From Burkholderiales bacterium (lineage in GTDB: Bacteria; Pseudomonadota; Gammaproteobacteria; Burkholderiales; JAEUOS01), in assembly GCA_947456845.1 (NCBI GenBank), contig CANGUJ010000010.1, positions 1-25,986 of the forward strand: a stretch of 25,986 nt of DNA, written 5' to 3'. Below are positions 1 to 6,145 of this stretch, in pieces (position 1 is the stretch's first letter; each line of letters opens with the position of its first letter). The notes under the pieces are model-generated. The model was not told where the DNA came from. It did no database searches and saw nothing but the letters and a program-made list of their open reading frames with translations. The translations under genes were made by a program, and so were the position numbers.

Positions 1-510
1 CGCCTCGCCCACCTCGTCAAGGACGCCACCCGCGCCTTCGTGCGCGCCTTGCAGATGCGGCTGCTCGAGCACTCGGTGTCGTTCGGCCACTGGGCCTTCC
101 TGCGGGTGCTGTGGGTGCGCGACGGCATCACCCAGCGCGAATTGAGCGAAGAGGCGGGGGTGATGGAGCCGACCACCCATGCGGCCCTGAACGCGATGGA
201 GAAACTCGGTTATGTCGAGCGCCGGCGGCGCGAGGGCGATCGTCGCAACGTGCATGTCCACCTGACGGCCGCCGGGCGGCGGCTCAAGTCGCGCCTGGTG
301 CCAGTGGCGGTGGAAGTCAACGACGCCGCGGTCAGGGGTGTCGCGCCCGAGGATATCGCCGCAGCCAGGCGCGTGCTGCTGGCGGTCATTGAAAACCTCG
401 CGGTCGATGACGCGGCCGGCGCACGCAAGCTGCCCTCGACGCGGGAGTGGGGCCGGCGCCGCGCACCCGCTGCGCGGGCGCGGCGTCGCGTGGTAACTTC
501 CGGCTCCTGA
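1..510 (+). CDS. MarR-family transcriptional regulator, N-terminus cut by window edge
   Basis: This is a winged helix-turn-helix repressor or activator of the MarR family, acting in the cytoplasm on DNA. The frame is open from the first base, and codons before the GTG at 40 already read like MarR dimerisation helix 1, so the real start lies outside the window. Visible segments are a helix with H-W-A-F-L-R-V-L-W, the recognition helix region (T-Q-R-E-L-S, then M-E-P-T-T-H-A-A-L-N-A-M-E-K-L-G-Y), and the wing (R-R-R-R-E-G-D-R-R-N-V-H-V-H-L-T). The last ~30 residues are an Arg-rich tail beyond the usual MarR end. It precedes the Rieske gene by only 27 nt on the same strand, so it probably controls the downstream catabolic-type cluster and may sense its substrate. 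The ligand is unknown. Family assignment is firm; the target is inferred. Confidence 0.88.
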   Translation, partial: RLAHLVKDATRAFVRALQMRLLEHSVSFGHWAFLRVLWVRDGITQRELSEEAGVMEPTTHAALNAMEKLGYVERRRREGDRRNVHVHLTAAGRRLKSRLVPVAVEVNDAAVRGVAPEDIAAARRVLLAVIENLAVDDAAGARKLPSTREWGRRRAPAARARRRVVTSGS

Positions 511-537
511 AATCCTGCAACCGAAAGCGTGACGCGC

Positions 538-849
538 ATGAGCGAATGGACCCAGGTGGCCAGCGCCGCCGATGTGCCCGACCAGGGTACCCTGCCGGTC
601 AATCTGTCCGGCGATCCGGTATGCCTCTACAACCTCGATGGCGCCATCTACGCCACCCATGACATCTGCTCGCACGGCAACGCCAATTTGTCCGAGGGCT
701 TCGTCGTCGAGGGCCAGATCGAGTGCCCGTTCCACCAGGGCATGTTCGACATCAAGACCGGAGCCGCCACCGCGGCGCCTTGCACGGTGGCAGTACGCAC
801 CTACCCGGTGAAGGTGGAAAACGGCGTGGTCTGGTTGAAGAAGGCATAG
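538..849 (+). CDS. Rieske [2Fe-2S] ferredoxin
   Basis: A small soluble Rieske-type ferredoxin of about 103 residues, the size of the NdoA/BphF class that passes electrons to ring-hydroxylating oxygenases. The cluster ligands are visible as C-S-H (CxH) and, about 16 residues later, C-P-F-H (CxxH). Between them is the expected N-A-N-L-S-E-G-F and E-G-Q-I-E stretch. I chose the ATG at 538 over the GTG at 529 because the family N-terminus begins near W-x-x-V; neither has a strong ribosome site. It is followed 5 nt later by the M29/NicX-like gene. No oxygenase large subunit or ferredoxin reductase is in the window, so its electron partner must be upstream or elsewhere. The family call is strong; the partner is unknown. 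Confidence 0.93.
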   Translation: MSEWTQVASAADVPDQGTLPVNLSGDPVCLYNLDGAIYATHDICSHGNANLSEGFVVEGQIECPFHQGMFDIKTGAATAAPCTVAVRTYPVKVENGVVWLKKA

Positions 850-854
850 GCCGC

Positions 855-2003
855 ATGTCCTACATCGGGCTGGCGCCAGGCATGCGCCGCGAAATCACCG
901 CCACCAAGCACTGGTTCCAGGCGATGGACAACTTCACCCGGGTGTTCGCCATTCGCCCGGGCGAAAAGGTGCTGATCCTGGCCGACCCGCTGCTCGATAC
1001 GCGCGTGATCGACGCGGTGATCGGCATCGCCAACGCGCGCGGCGCGCAGGTACGGGTCTACATGGAGCCTTCCACCCGCGTGACAGCCATGCCCGAGGCG
1101 GCCAAGCCGCTGCTCGAGTCGGCCGATTTCGTGGTTTCCACCTGGTTCTGCTCCATCATCGACCCGTTCTGCATCGCCATGCGCCAGCGCGGCCAGCGCT
1201 GGGTGAAGATCACCTACTTCCGCAACCTCGACCTGCTGGAGACGCCGCAGGGACGCTTCCCGGTGGAGTTGGTCGGCGAAATCATCCGCGCGACCGCGCG
1301 CGCCATGCCGGACGCGGATTTCACGCTGCAGTGGAGCGATGTGCGCGGCAGCGACTTTTGCATCGGCTACACGCGCGAGATGCGCAACAACCTGTTGGCC
1401 GGCAACCGTTGGCGCGGCCGCATGCTCGCCGACGAGCCGGGGTGCTATGTGCACTACCTGCCCACCCACGGCCCCAACCTGTGGGATCGCACCGCGCACA
1501 AGAACGACAACGCGGCGCCGGTCGCCATGAGCGGCACCATTTACCCGACCTGGGCGGTGGGCTTCGAGAAGCCGTGGAGCGAACGCATCGGCTGCCGCTT
1601 CGAGGGCGACACCATTGTCGAGGTGACCGGCGAGTCCGATATCGCGAAGGTCCTGCGTACGATGCTCCTGGGCGGCCGCCTGATCGAGCTGGGCTGCGGT
1701 TTCAACCCCAAGGCACCGCGCCACACCGTGTATCCGGCCGGATCCAACAATCCCGGCGCGCTGCATTTCGGCATCGATCTGGCCAGGCCGGACGAATACA
1801 TCCGGCGCGTCATGCCGGACTGGGAGGAGCCGCCGGTGCACATGGACTTAGTCACCCTCGATTCCACCGTCGAGTCGATCACGGCGAACGCGCGCCAGCG
1901 TTTGCTCGACGGCGGGTTTCTCACCGCCTTGCGCGATCCGGCGGTGGTCGTGGCGGCCGCCGTGTACGGTGACCCGATCGCACTTCTGGAGACCGAGACA
2001 TGA
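855..2003 (+). CDS. M29 aminopeptidase / 2,5-dihydroxypyridine dioxygenase (NicX)-like metalloenzyme
   Basis: A 382-residue cytoplasmic protein that looks like the family uniting M29 aminopeptidases with NicX-type 2,5-dihydroxypyridine 5,6-dioxygenases. The N-terminal part has the Rossmann-like R-P-G-E-K-V-L-I-L-A-D segment (about 34-44). The C-terminal part has the conserved G-x-x-I-E-L-G-C-G-F-N-P stretch (about 273-285), then H304 in G-A-L-H-F-G and an H-x-D pair at H329/D331 (V-H-M-D-L), positions expected to bind the metal. Start at 855 follows the Rieske stop by 5 nt. The stop overlaps the next start as ATGA, so the next gene is translationally coupled. The Rieske, Bug and FAH neighbours fit ring or organic-acid catabolism better than peptide turnover, but the substrate cannot be read from the sequence. 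A plain M29 peptidase annotation is the alternative. Confidence 0.75.
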   Translation: MSYIGLAPGMRREITATKHWFQAMDNFTRVFAIRPGEKVLILADPLLDTRVIDAVIGIANARGAQVRVYMEPSTRVTAMPEAAKPLLESADFVVSTWFCSIIDPFCIAMRQRGQRWVKITYFRNLDLLETPQGRFPVELVGEIIRATARAMPDADFTLQWSDVRGSDFCIGYTREMRNNLLAGNRWRGRMLADEPGCYVHYLPTHGPNLWDRTAHKNDNAAPVAMSGTIYPTWAVGFEKPWSERIGCRFEGDTIVEVTGESDIAKVLRTMLLGGRLIELGCGFNPKAPRHTVYPAGSNNPGALHFGIDLARPDEYIRRVMPDWEEPPVHMDLVTLDSTVESITANARQRLLDGGFLTALRDPAVVVAAAVYGDPIALLETET

Positions 2004-2986
2004 ACCCGACCCGACGACATCACCTCAGGCAGTTGGCAGCGCTGGGCGTGGGCACCGGACTAGCGCGCTTTGCGCTCGCGCAGGGCGCCTGGCCGACCCG
2101 GCCGTTGAAGATGCTGGTGCCGTTTCCGTCCGGCGGCACGGCCGACGTGCTGTGCCGCCTGCTCGCCCAGCGCCTGCAGGATGCGCTCGGCCAGTCGGTG
2201 GTGGTCGACAACAAGCCGGGCGCCGCCGGCAACATCGGCAGCGAGATCGCCGCCAAGTCGCCGGCCGACGGTTACAACTTCATGTACGCGCCCATCGGCA
2301 CCCACGGCGGCATCAACCTCGCCCTGTATCCCAAGCTGGCTTACGACCCGGTCAAGGATTTCGCGCCGATCGCGCTGGCGCACACCCTGCCGAACGTACT
2401 GATCGTCAACAACGACCTGCCGGTGAAATCGGTGGCCGAGCTGATCGCCTGGCTCAAGGCCAACCCCGGAAAGGCCAATTTCGCCTCCAGCGGCAATGGC
2501 GGGATCTCCCACCTCGGGGCCGAACTGTTCAAGAGCATGACCGGCGTGGTGATGACGCATGTGCCCTACAAGGGCGGCGCGGCCGCCCTCACCGACGTGA
2601 TCGCCGGCCGCGTGCAGCTGATGTTCGAGACCGCCCCCAATGCGCTTTCCCACTACCGGGCCGGCCGCGTGCGCGCGCTCGGCGTCTCTTCGGCCCGGCG
2701 TACCGGATCGGCGCCGGAATTGCCGACCATCGGCGAGACGGTGCCCGGCTATGAGGTCACCACCTGGACCGCGCTGTACGCGCCGGCCGGCACGCCGCGC
2801 GAGGTCGTCCAGCGCGTGGCATCCGAAATGGTCAAGCTGGCCAGGACCAAGGATTACACGGAGCGGCTGGCGCAGCTTGGTTCGGATGCGCCGGAGTCGT
2901 CGCCCGAGCATCTGGCCGCTTTCATGCAGGGCGAGATCGCCAAGTGGGGCAAGCTGGTCAAGGACACCGGCGCGAAGATCGACTGA
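2000..2986 (+). CDS. Bug/TctC-family periplasmic solute-binding protein
   Basis: A tripartite tricarboxylate transporter (TTT) substrate-binding protein of 328 residues, the usual Bug length. The N-terminus has an arginine pair and hydrophobic core (T-R-R-H-H-L-R-Q-L, then A-L-A/Q near residue 27), so export by Sec or possibly Tat is expected. The first lobe signature P-F-P-S-G-G-T-A-D-V follows, then V-D-N-K-P-G-A-A-G-N-I-G and the second-lobe H-V-P-Y-K-G-G-A-A-A. Bug proteins typically bind carboxylates such as dicarboxylates, aromatic acids or amides. The start overlaps the preceding stop by 4 nt. There are no TctA/TctB membrane genes here, so it is an orphan receptor that would share a transporter or act as a sensor. 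The ligand is unknown. Confidence 0.95.
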   Translation: MNPTRRHHLRQLAALGVGTGLARFALAQGAWPTRPLKMLVPFPSGGTADVLCRLLAQRLQDALGQSVVVDNKPGAAGNIGSEIAAKSPADGYNFMYAPIGTHGGINLALYPKLAYDPVKDFAPIALAHTLPNVLIVNNDLPVKSVAELIAWLKANPGKANFASSGNGGISHLGAELFKSMTGVVMTHVPYKGGAAALTDVIAGRVQLMFETAPNALSHYRAGRVRALGVSSARRTGSAPELPTIGETVPGYEVTTWTALYAPAGTPREVVQRVASEMVKLARTKDYTERLAQLGSDAPESSPEHLAAFMQGEIAKWGKLVKDTGAKID

Positions 2987-3020
2987 CCGTGCCTGTCAAA
3001 CAACAAGGAGCGAGCGGAAC

Positions 3021-3797
3021 ATGATGCGCAGCGAACTGGGTTACAGCACCCGCGAGAACATCTACGTGCAGGGGCGCGACCTGTGTGGCGAACTCCTGGG
3101 CCACGTCGATCTGGGCGCGATGGCCTTCCTGCAACTGACCGGGCGCATGCCCGGCGCCAACGAGGCGCGCATGTTCAACGCCCTGGCCATCACGCTGGTC
3201 GAACACGGCATCACGCCCTCGGCGATCGCCGCGCGCATGACTTACGCCGGCGCGCCCGAGGCGCTGCAGGGCGCGGTGGCCGCTGGTCTCGCCGGTCTGG
3301 GCACCGTCTTCGCCGGCACCTCGGAGGGGGCCGCGCGCATCCTGCGCCAGGCGCTGGCCGATCCGGCGGACACCCGCTCGCTGGACGAGCGCGCTGAGGC
3401 GATCGTTGCGCGTTCCGCGGCCGAGGGCTGGCAGATCCCGGGCATGGGACACCCCATCCACCGTCCGGTCGACCCGCGCACGGTGCGCCTGTTCGCCATT
3501 GCGGAGGAAACGGGCTTCAAGGGGCGCTACGTCGAGATGATGCTGGCCATCCACCGCGCGATGGAAAAGCACAAGGGGCGTGCTATCACCCTGAACGCCA
3601 CCGGGGCGATGGGCGCGCTGTGCTGTGAACTCGGGCTGCCGGTGGAAGCCTGCCGCGGCATCGCCGTGATGGCGCGCGCCATCGGTCTGGTCGGGCACAT
3701 CCTCGAGGAGATCCGCTCGCCCATGGCCATCGAGCTGTGGCAGAAGGTCGAGCACGAGGTATCGGTGCCGCCGGAGCAGCGCGGCAAGGCGGCCTGA
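3021..3797 (+). CDS. Citrate synthase-superfamily protein, citryl-CoA lyase-like, lacking the catalytic Asp
   Basis: A 258-residue protein resembling the C-terminal part of citrate synthase, the size usually annotated as citryl-CoA lyase. Family members make or break C-C bonds in 3-hydroxy acyl-CoA thioesters. H62 in L-V-E-H-G-I aligns with the first catalytic His of citrate synthase, and H144 in G-M-G-H-P-I-H-R-P-V-D-P-R with the second. The segment aligned to the P-N-V-D motif reads L-N-A-T (191-194), so the catalytic Asp appears replaced by Thr194, while the following L-G-L-P and M-A-R-A-I-G-L-V-G-H segments fit. An AAGGAG-like site about 12 nt before ATG 3021 supports the start; ATG 3024 is also possible. 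It sits 34 nt after the Bug gene. The true reaction is uncertain, and altered or lost lyase chemistry is plausible. Confidence 0.85.
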   Translation: MMRSELGYSTRENIYVQGRDLCGELLGHVDLGAMAFLQLTGRMPGANEARMFNALAITLVEHGITPSAIAARMTYAGAPEALQGAVAAGLAGLGTVFAGTSEGAARILRQALADPADTRSLDERAEAIVARSAAEGWQIPGMGHPIHRPVDPRTVRLFAIAEETGFKGRYVEMMLAIHRAMEKHKGRAITLNATGAMGALCCELGLPVEACRGIAVMARAIGLVGHILEEIRSPMAIELWQKVEHEVSVPPEQRGKAA

Positions 3798-3817
3798 GCC
3801 CGGGGCGGCGCGGCCAA

Positions 3818-3823
3818 TATAAT
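3818..3823 (+). promoter_or_regulatory. Possible -10 element before the FAH-family gene
   Basis: A perfect TATAAT stands out in GC-rich sequence, 71 nt before the FAH-family ATG at 3895. The best -35 candidate, CTGAGC at 3794-3799 with an 18 nt spacer, matches only half of TTGACA. The hexamer lies in the only sizeable gap of the cluster, so an internal promoter for the last gene is reasonable but unproven. Confidence 0.35.
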
Positions 3824-3894
3824 CCGCTGCTGCACCACCTCCCGATACCGGTGCGTCGCGAACCGCACCGCCCAACGCACGCGAGCCTATTCCG

Positions 3895-4761
3895 ATGAAA
3901 ATCTGCCGCTTCAATGACAACTGCCTCGGCGTCGTGGAGGGCGATACCGTCCTCGACGTGAGCGCCGCGCTGGATGTGATTCCGCCGATGCGCTACCCGG
4001 CGCCCCTGGGCGACCAGTTCATCGCCCATTTCCCCGCCGTGCGGGAGCGCATCGCCGCGCTTGCGGCCGGCGCGCCACGCCTTGCGCTGGCGCAGGTGAA
4101 ACTGCTTGCGCCGGTCGGCAACCCGACCAAGATCATCAACGCGCCGATCAATTATGTGAAGCACATCAACGAGTCGAACGCGGATCCCAACATCAAGCAC
4201 GGGCGCACCAATATCACCCACATTTCGGACTGGGGCCTGTTCTTGAAGGCCACCAGCAGCCTGGTCGGCTTTGGTGCGGAGGTGCAGCTGCTGTATCCGG
4301 ACCGGCGCAATGATCATGAACTGGAGCTGGCCGTGATCATCGGCAAGCAGGGCCGCAACATCGCCGAAGCGGATGCGCGCAGCCATGTGGTGGCCTACTC
4401 GCTGGGCCTGGACATGACCACCCGCGGCAAGGAGTTGTTGTCATGGCGCAAGTCCGCCGACACCTATGCGGTGCTCGGGCCCTGGCTCACCACCGCGGAC
4501 GAGGTGGGCGATCCCAACAAGCTCGACCTGGTCCTCAAGGTCAACGGCGAAGTCCGCCAGAGCGCCAACACCAGCGACCTGGTCTACAACGTCGACAAGC
4601 TGATCTCGTGGGCGAGCGAGAAGTACACCCTTTATCCTGGCGACATCATCCTCACCGGCACGCCCGAAGGCGTGGGCCCCGTGGTGCCCGGCGACGTGAT
4701 GGATTGCTACATAGAGAACGTCGGCCGCGGCGCAATGCGCGTGGCGTCCCGATACGGCTGA
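3895..4761 (+). CDS. Fumarylacetoacetate hydrolase (FAH) family protein
   Basis: A 288-residue member of the FAH family, which includes fumarylpyruvate and acylpyruvate hydrolases, 2-hydroxyhepta-diene-dioate isomerases and oxaloacetate decarboxylases. Visible signatures are the W-G-L-F-L-K-A-T-S-S-L-V-G substrate-loop region (about 113-125), the metal-binding E-x-E in H-E-L-E-L-A-V-I-I-G (E142, E144), and D173 in L-G-L-D-M-T-T-R as the third metal ligand. Near the C-terminus is G-D-I-I-L-T-G-T-P-E-G-V-G-P, the family hallmark. It is the last gene of the left cluster, 97 nt after the citryl-CoA lyase-like gene, with a possible promoter of its own. In context it would hydrolyse or decarboxylate a ring-cleavage or acylpyruvate-like product. 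The exact substrate is not predictable. No strong ribosome site is visible before ATG 3895. Confidence 0.93.
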   Translation: MKICRFNDNCLGVVEGDTVLDVSAALDVIPPMRYPAPLGDQFIAHFPAVRERIAALAAGAPRLALAQVKLLAPVGNPTKIINAPINYVKHINESNADPNIKHGRTNITHISDWGLFLKATSSLVGFGAEVQLLYPDRRNDHELELAVIIGKQGRNIAEADARSHVVAYSLGLDMTTRGKELLSWRKSADTYAVLGPWLTTADEVGDPNKLDLVLKVNGEVRQSANTSDLVYNVDKLISWASEKYTLYPGDIILTGTPEGVGPVVPGDVMDCYIENVGRGAMRVASRYG

Positions 4762-4819
4762 GCGGAGCTTGCCGGGTGCGTGTTGGGCCGACCCAGCGCG
4801 GATCGCTGCCCGCGCCGGC

Positions 4820-5224
4820 CTAGAGGCGGATGCGTGCCGCCAGCTCGCGCAGGGCGACGATACCCGGTTCCTTGCGCGGCCAGGTAAGTTCGACACCGTC
4901 GGCGGCATGGCGCGGCAGCACGTGCATGTGAAGGTGCGGCACGGTTTGCCAGCCGGCCGGTCGGTTTGCCTGCAAGAGCGTGATGCCCTCCGGGCTGAAG
5001 GCCGCCTGCACCGCTCGGGCGATGCGGTGCGCGGCCGCCATCAACGCTTCCGCGGTGGCCAAGTCGGCATCGAGAATGGTTTCGAAGGGTGCGATGCTGG
5101 CCACGATCACATGGCCGGGGTTGACCTGGCCTGCATCCATGAAGGCGAACACCCATTCGTCCTCGTAGATCTTGGCGCAAGGCAGATCGCCGCGGTGTAG
5201 GCGGGTAAAGATGGTGTCGGCCAT
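4820..5224 (-). CDS. HIT (histidine triad) family protein
   Basis: A 134-residue HIT-fold nucleotide hydrolase or transferase, cytoplasmic and probably dimeric. The triad is visible as P-H-L-H-M-H-V-L (H97, H99, H101), preceded by the Q-T-V that normally positions it. The N-terminal I-F-x-R-L-x-R-G-D-L-P and Y-E-D-E segment, and N-P-G-H-V-I-V (35-41), are typical of the Hint/HinT-like branch. Members hydrolyse AMP-linked compounds such as AMP-lysine or dinucleoside polyphosphates; the specific substrate is not deducible. It is read opposite to its neighbours, converging with the FAH-family gene (58 nt apart) and diverging from the atp operon, so it is a single-gene unit whose promoter should lie in 5225-5320. 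Confidence 0.93.
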   Translation of the reverse strand: MADTIFTRLHRGDLPCAKIYEDEWVFAFMDAGQVNPGHVIVASIAPFETILDADLATAEALMAAAHRIARAVQAAFSPEGITLLQANRPAGWQTVPHLHMHVLPRHAADGVELTWPRKEPGIVALRELAARIRL

Positions 5225-5531
5225 GCCGGTGGTCCTCGGGTTGGTGAGCGGACCGTCATGTTAAGTAGTTCGGCACCGTCCGCGCGGCAACGGCCGGGAT
5301 TGCTGATCCCGTCGACTTCGCGAATCCATGGTGCGCACCCATGCGCTGATGTGCATTTTCCAGGCAGAACGCGCGGCGCGGCCATCCGTGAGCATGATGG
5401 TGCCTATACGCCAGGGGGAATTCGAAGCGTTTCGTACGCTGCGGCGCAACAGCATGATTCACAAGAGCAAGCGCTGACTTATCTCAGATCACACAGAAGG
5501 TACGCAATCATTGACCGACGTCTTGGGTGCT

Positions 5532-5552
5532 GTGGCGCCGCATCGGCGCCAC
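5532..5552. repeat. Perfect GC-rich inverted repeat upstream of the atp promoter
   Basis: GTGGCGCCG and CGGCGCCAC form a perfect 9-bp stem with a 3-nt CAT loop. It is upstream of the promoter and has no T-run after it, so it is not a classical intrinsic terminator. It could be an operator or a structural boundary element. Confidence 0.6.
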
Positions 5553-5562
5553 GGGAAAGTGC

Positions 5563-5571
5563 TTATCCACA
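5563..5571 (+). promoter_or_regulatory. Perfect DnaA box
   Basis: TTATCCACA matches the consensus TTATNCACA exactly, 20 bp before the -35 hexamer of the atp promoter. A second site with one mismatch, TGATTCACA, is at 5455-5463, and a weaker TTATCCCCT is at 5608-5616. A role in DnaA control of the operon, or nearness to the replication origin, is inferred only. Confidence 0.5.
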
Positions 5572-5591
5572 GACTCTTATATAAGACTCGG

Positions 5592-5620
5592 TTGATGCGC
5601 GGAAATTTATCCCCTATAAT
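5592..5620 (+). promoter_or_regulatory. Sigma70-type promoter of the atp operon
   Basis: TTGATG (5592-5597) and TATAAT (5615-5620) are separated by exactly 17 nt. The -10 is perfect and the -35 matches four of six positions. Transcription should begin near 5627, giving a leader of about 80 nt before the atpI start at 5709. It is the best promoter in the window and lies where the main atp promoter is expected. Confidence 0.8.
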
Positions 5621-5632
5621 CTTTAGGCTTTG

Positions 5633-5671
5633 CGTCTGCGCCCGGATATTCAAGGTGTAGTCGCGCAGACG
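5633..5671 (+). promoter_or_regulatory. Stem-loop in the atp leader RNA
   Basis: CGTCTGCGC (5633-5641) and GCGCAGACG (5663-5671) are perfect 9-bp complementary arms around a 21-nt loop. The structure would form within the first ~45 nt of the predicted transcript. It has no T-run, so a role in mRNA stability or as a protein-binding leader is more likely than termination. Confidence 0.5.
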
Positions 5672-5708
5672 AAAAGACTCCGCCTATCGGGCAAGTGCCG
5701 GGCAACCC

Positions 5709-6062
5709 GTGATCTGGACGCCTCTCAAGATCGTCGGCCTGCAGGTGATCGCAGGCGTGGCGCTTGCCGGAATGTGGTGGGCCTTCAAGGGGGTTCAGGC
5801 CGCCATGTCGGCCATCCTTGGCGCGGCGGTCTGTTTCGTCCCCGGAGCACTCTTCGCGTTGCGCCTGGCGCGGGCAGGAGTCAGGCAGGATGGTTATGTG
5901 TTCGCCTTTTTCCTGGGTGAAGGCATAAAGGTCTTGCTCTCGGTCGCGCTGTTCGGTTTGATCGCGGCCGGGGTTCCCGATGCGGACTGGTTGGCATTGC
6001 TGACCAGTTTCATCGCGGTGTTGCAAGTGTATGTATTTGGTTTGTTGCTGACATCCCGTTAA
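5709..6062 (+). CDS. atpI: ATP synthase subunit I (AtpI)
   Basis: A 117-residue inner-membrane protein at the head of the atp operon. AtpI helps assemble the c-ring and has been linked to Mg2+ supply. It shows four hydrophobic segments, at roughly residues 9-26, 32-52, 65-87 and 93-115, with the charged R-L-A-R-A-G-V-R-Q-D-G loop between the second and third. The start is a GTG at 5709. Reading back in frame there is no other start codon before a TAG at 5658-5660, and the ribosome site is weak, which suits a low-abundance accessory subunit. AtpI sequences are poorly conserved, so position directly before atpB is the main support. Confidence 0.88.
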   Translation: MIWTPLKIVGLQVIAGVALAGMWWAFKGVQAAMSAILGAAVCFVPGALFALRLARAGVRQDGYVFAFFLGEGIKVLLSVALFGLIAAGVPDADWLALLTSFIAVLQVYVFGLLLTSR

Positions 6063-6119
6063 GGCTAGGTTGAGGCGGGCTGCCGGTTTTCGATAACCGC
6101 GGGTTCTAAGCGAATTCTT

Positions 6120-6143
6120 CAGAGTTCACCACAGAGTTCACCA
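6120..6143 (+). repeat. Tandem 12-bp repeat directly before atpB
   Basis: CAGAGTTCACCA occurs twice head to tail and ends 2 nt before the atpB ATG, where a Shine-Dalgarno sequence would normally be. Only a weak GAG lies at a usable distance. It may be a recent slippage duplication or may affect atpB translation. Confidence 0.85.
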
Positions 6144-6145
6144 TT

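Larger units (their letters stand above)
5225..5708. other. Non-coding control region between the HIT gene and the atp operon
   Basis: No convincing gene is visible in these 484 bases. The right half is AT-richer than its surroundings and holds the elements listed separately: a GC hairpin (5532-5552), a perfect DnaA box (5563-5571), a CTTATATAAG palindrome (5576-5585), a sigma70-type promoter (5592-5620) and a leader hairpin (5633-5671). The left half should contain the HIT gene promoter on the minus strand, but I see no clear hexamers there. A 49-codon plus-strand frame at 5328-5477 has no ribosome site and no recognisable homology. Confidence 0.7.

Noticed and set aside
5328..5477. 49-codon plus-strand frame between the HIT gene and atpI
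   Set aside because: No ribosome-binding site, no recognisable motif, and it lies in a control region. It could be a short peptide, but nothing supports it.
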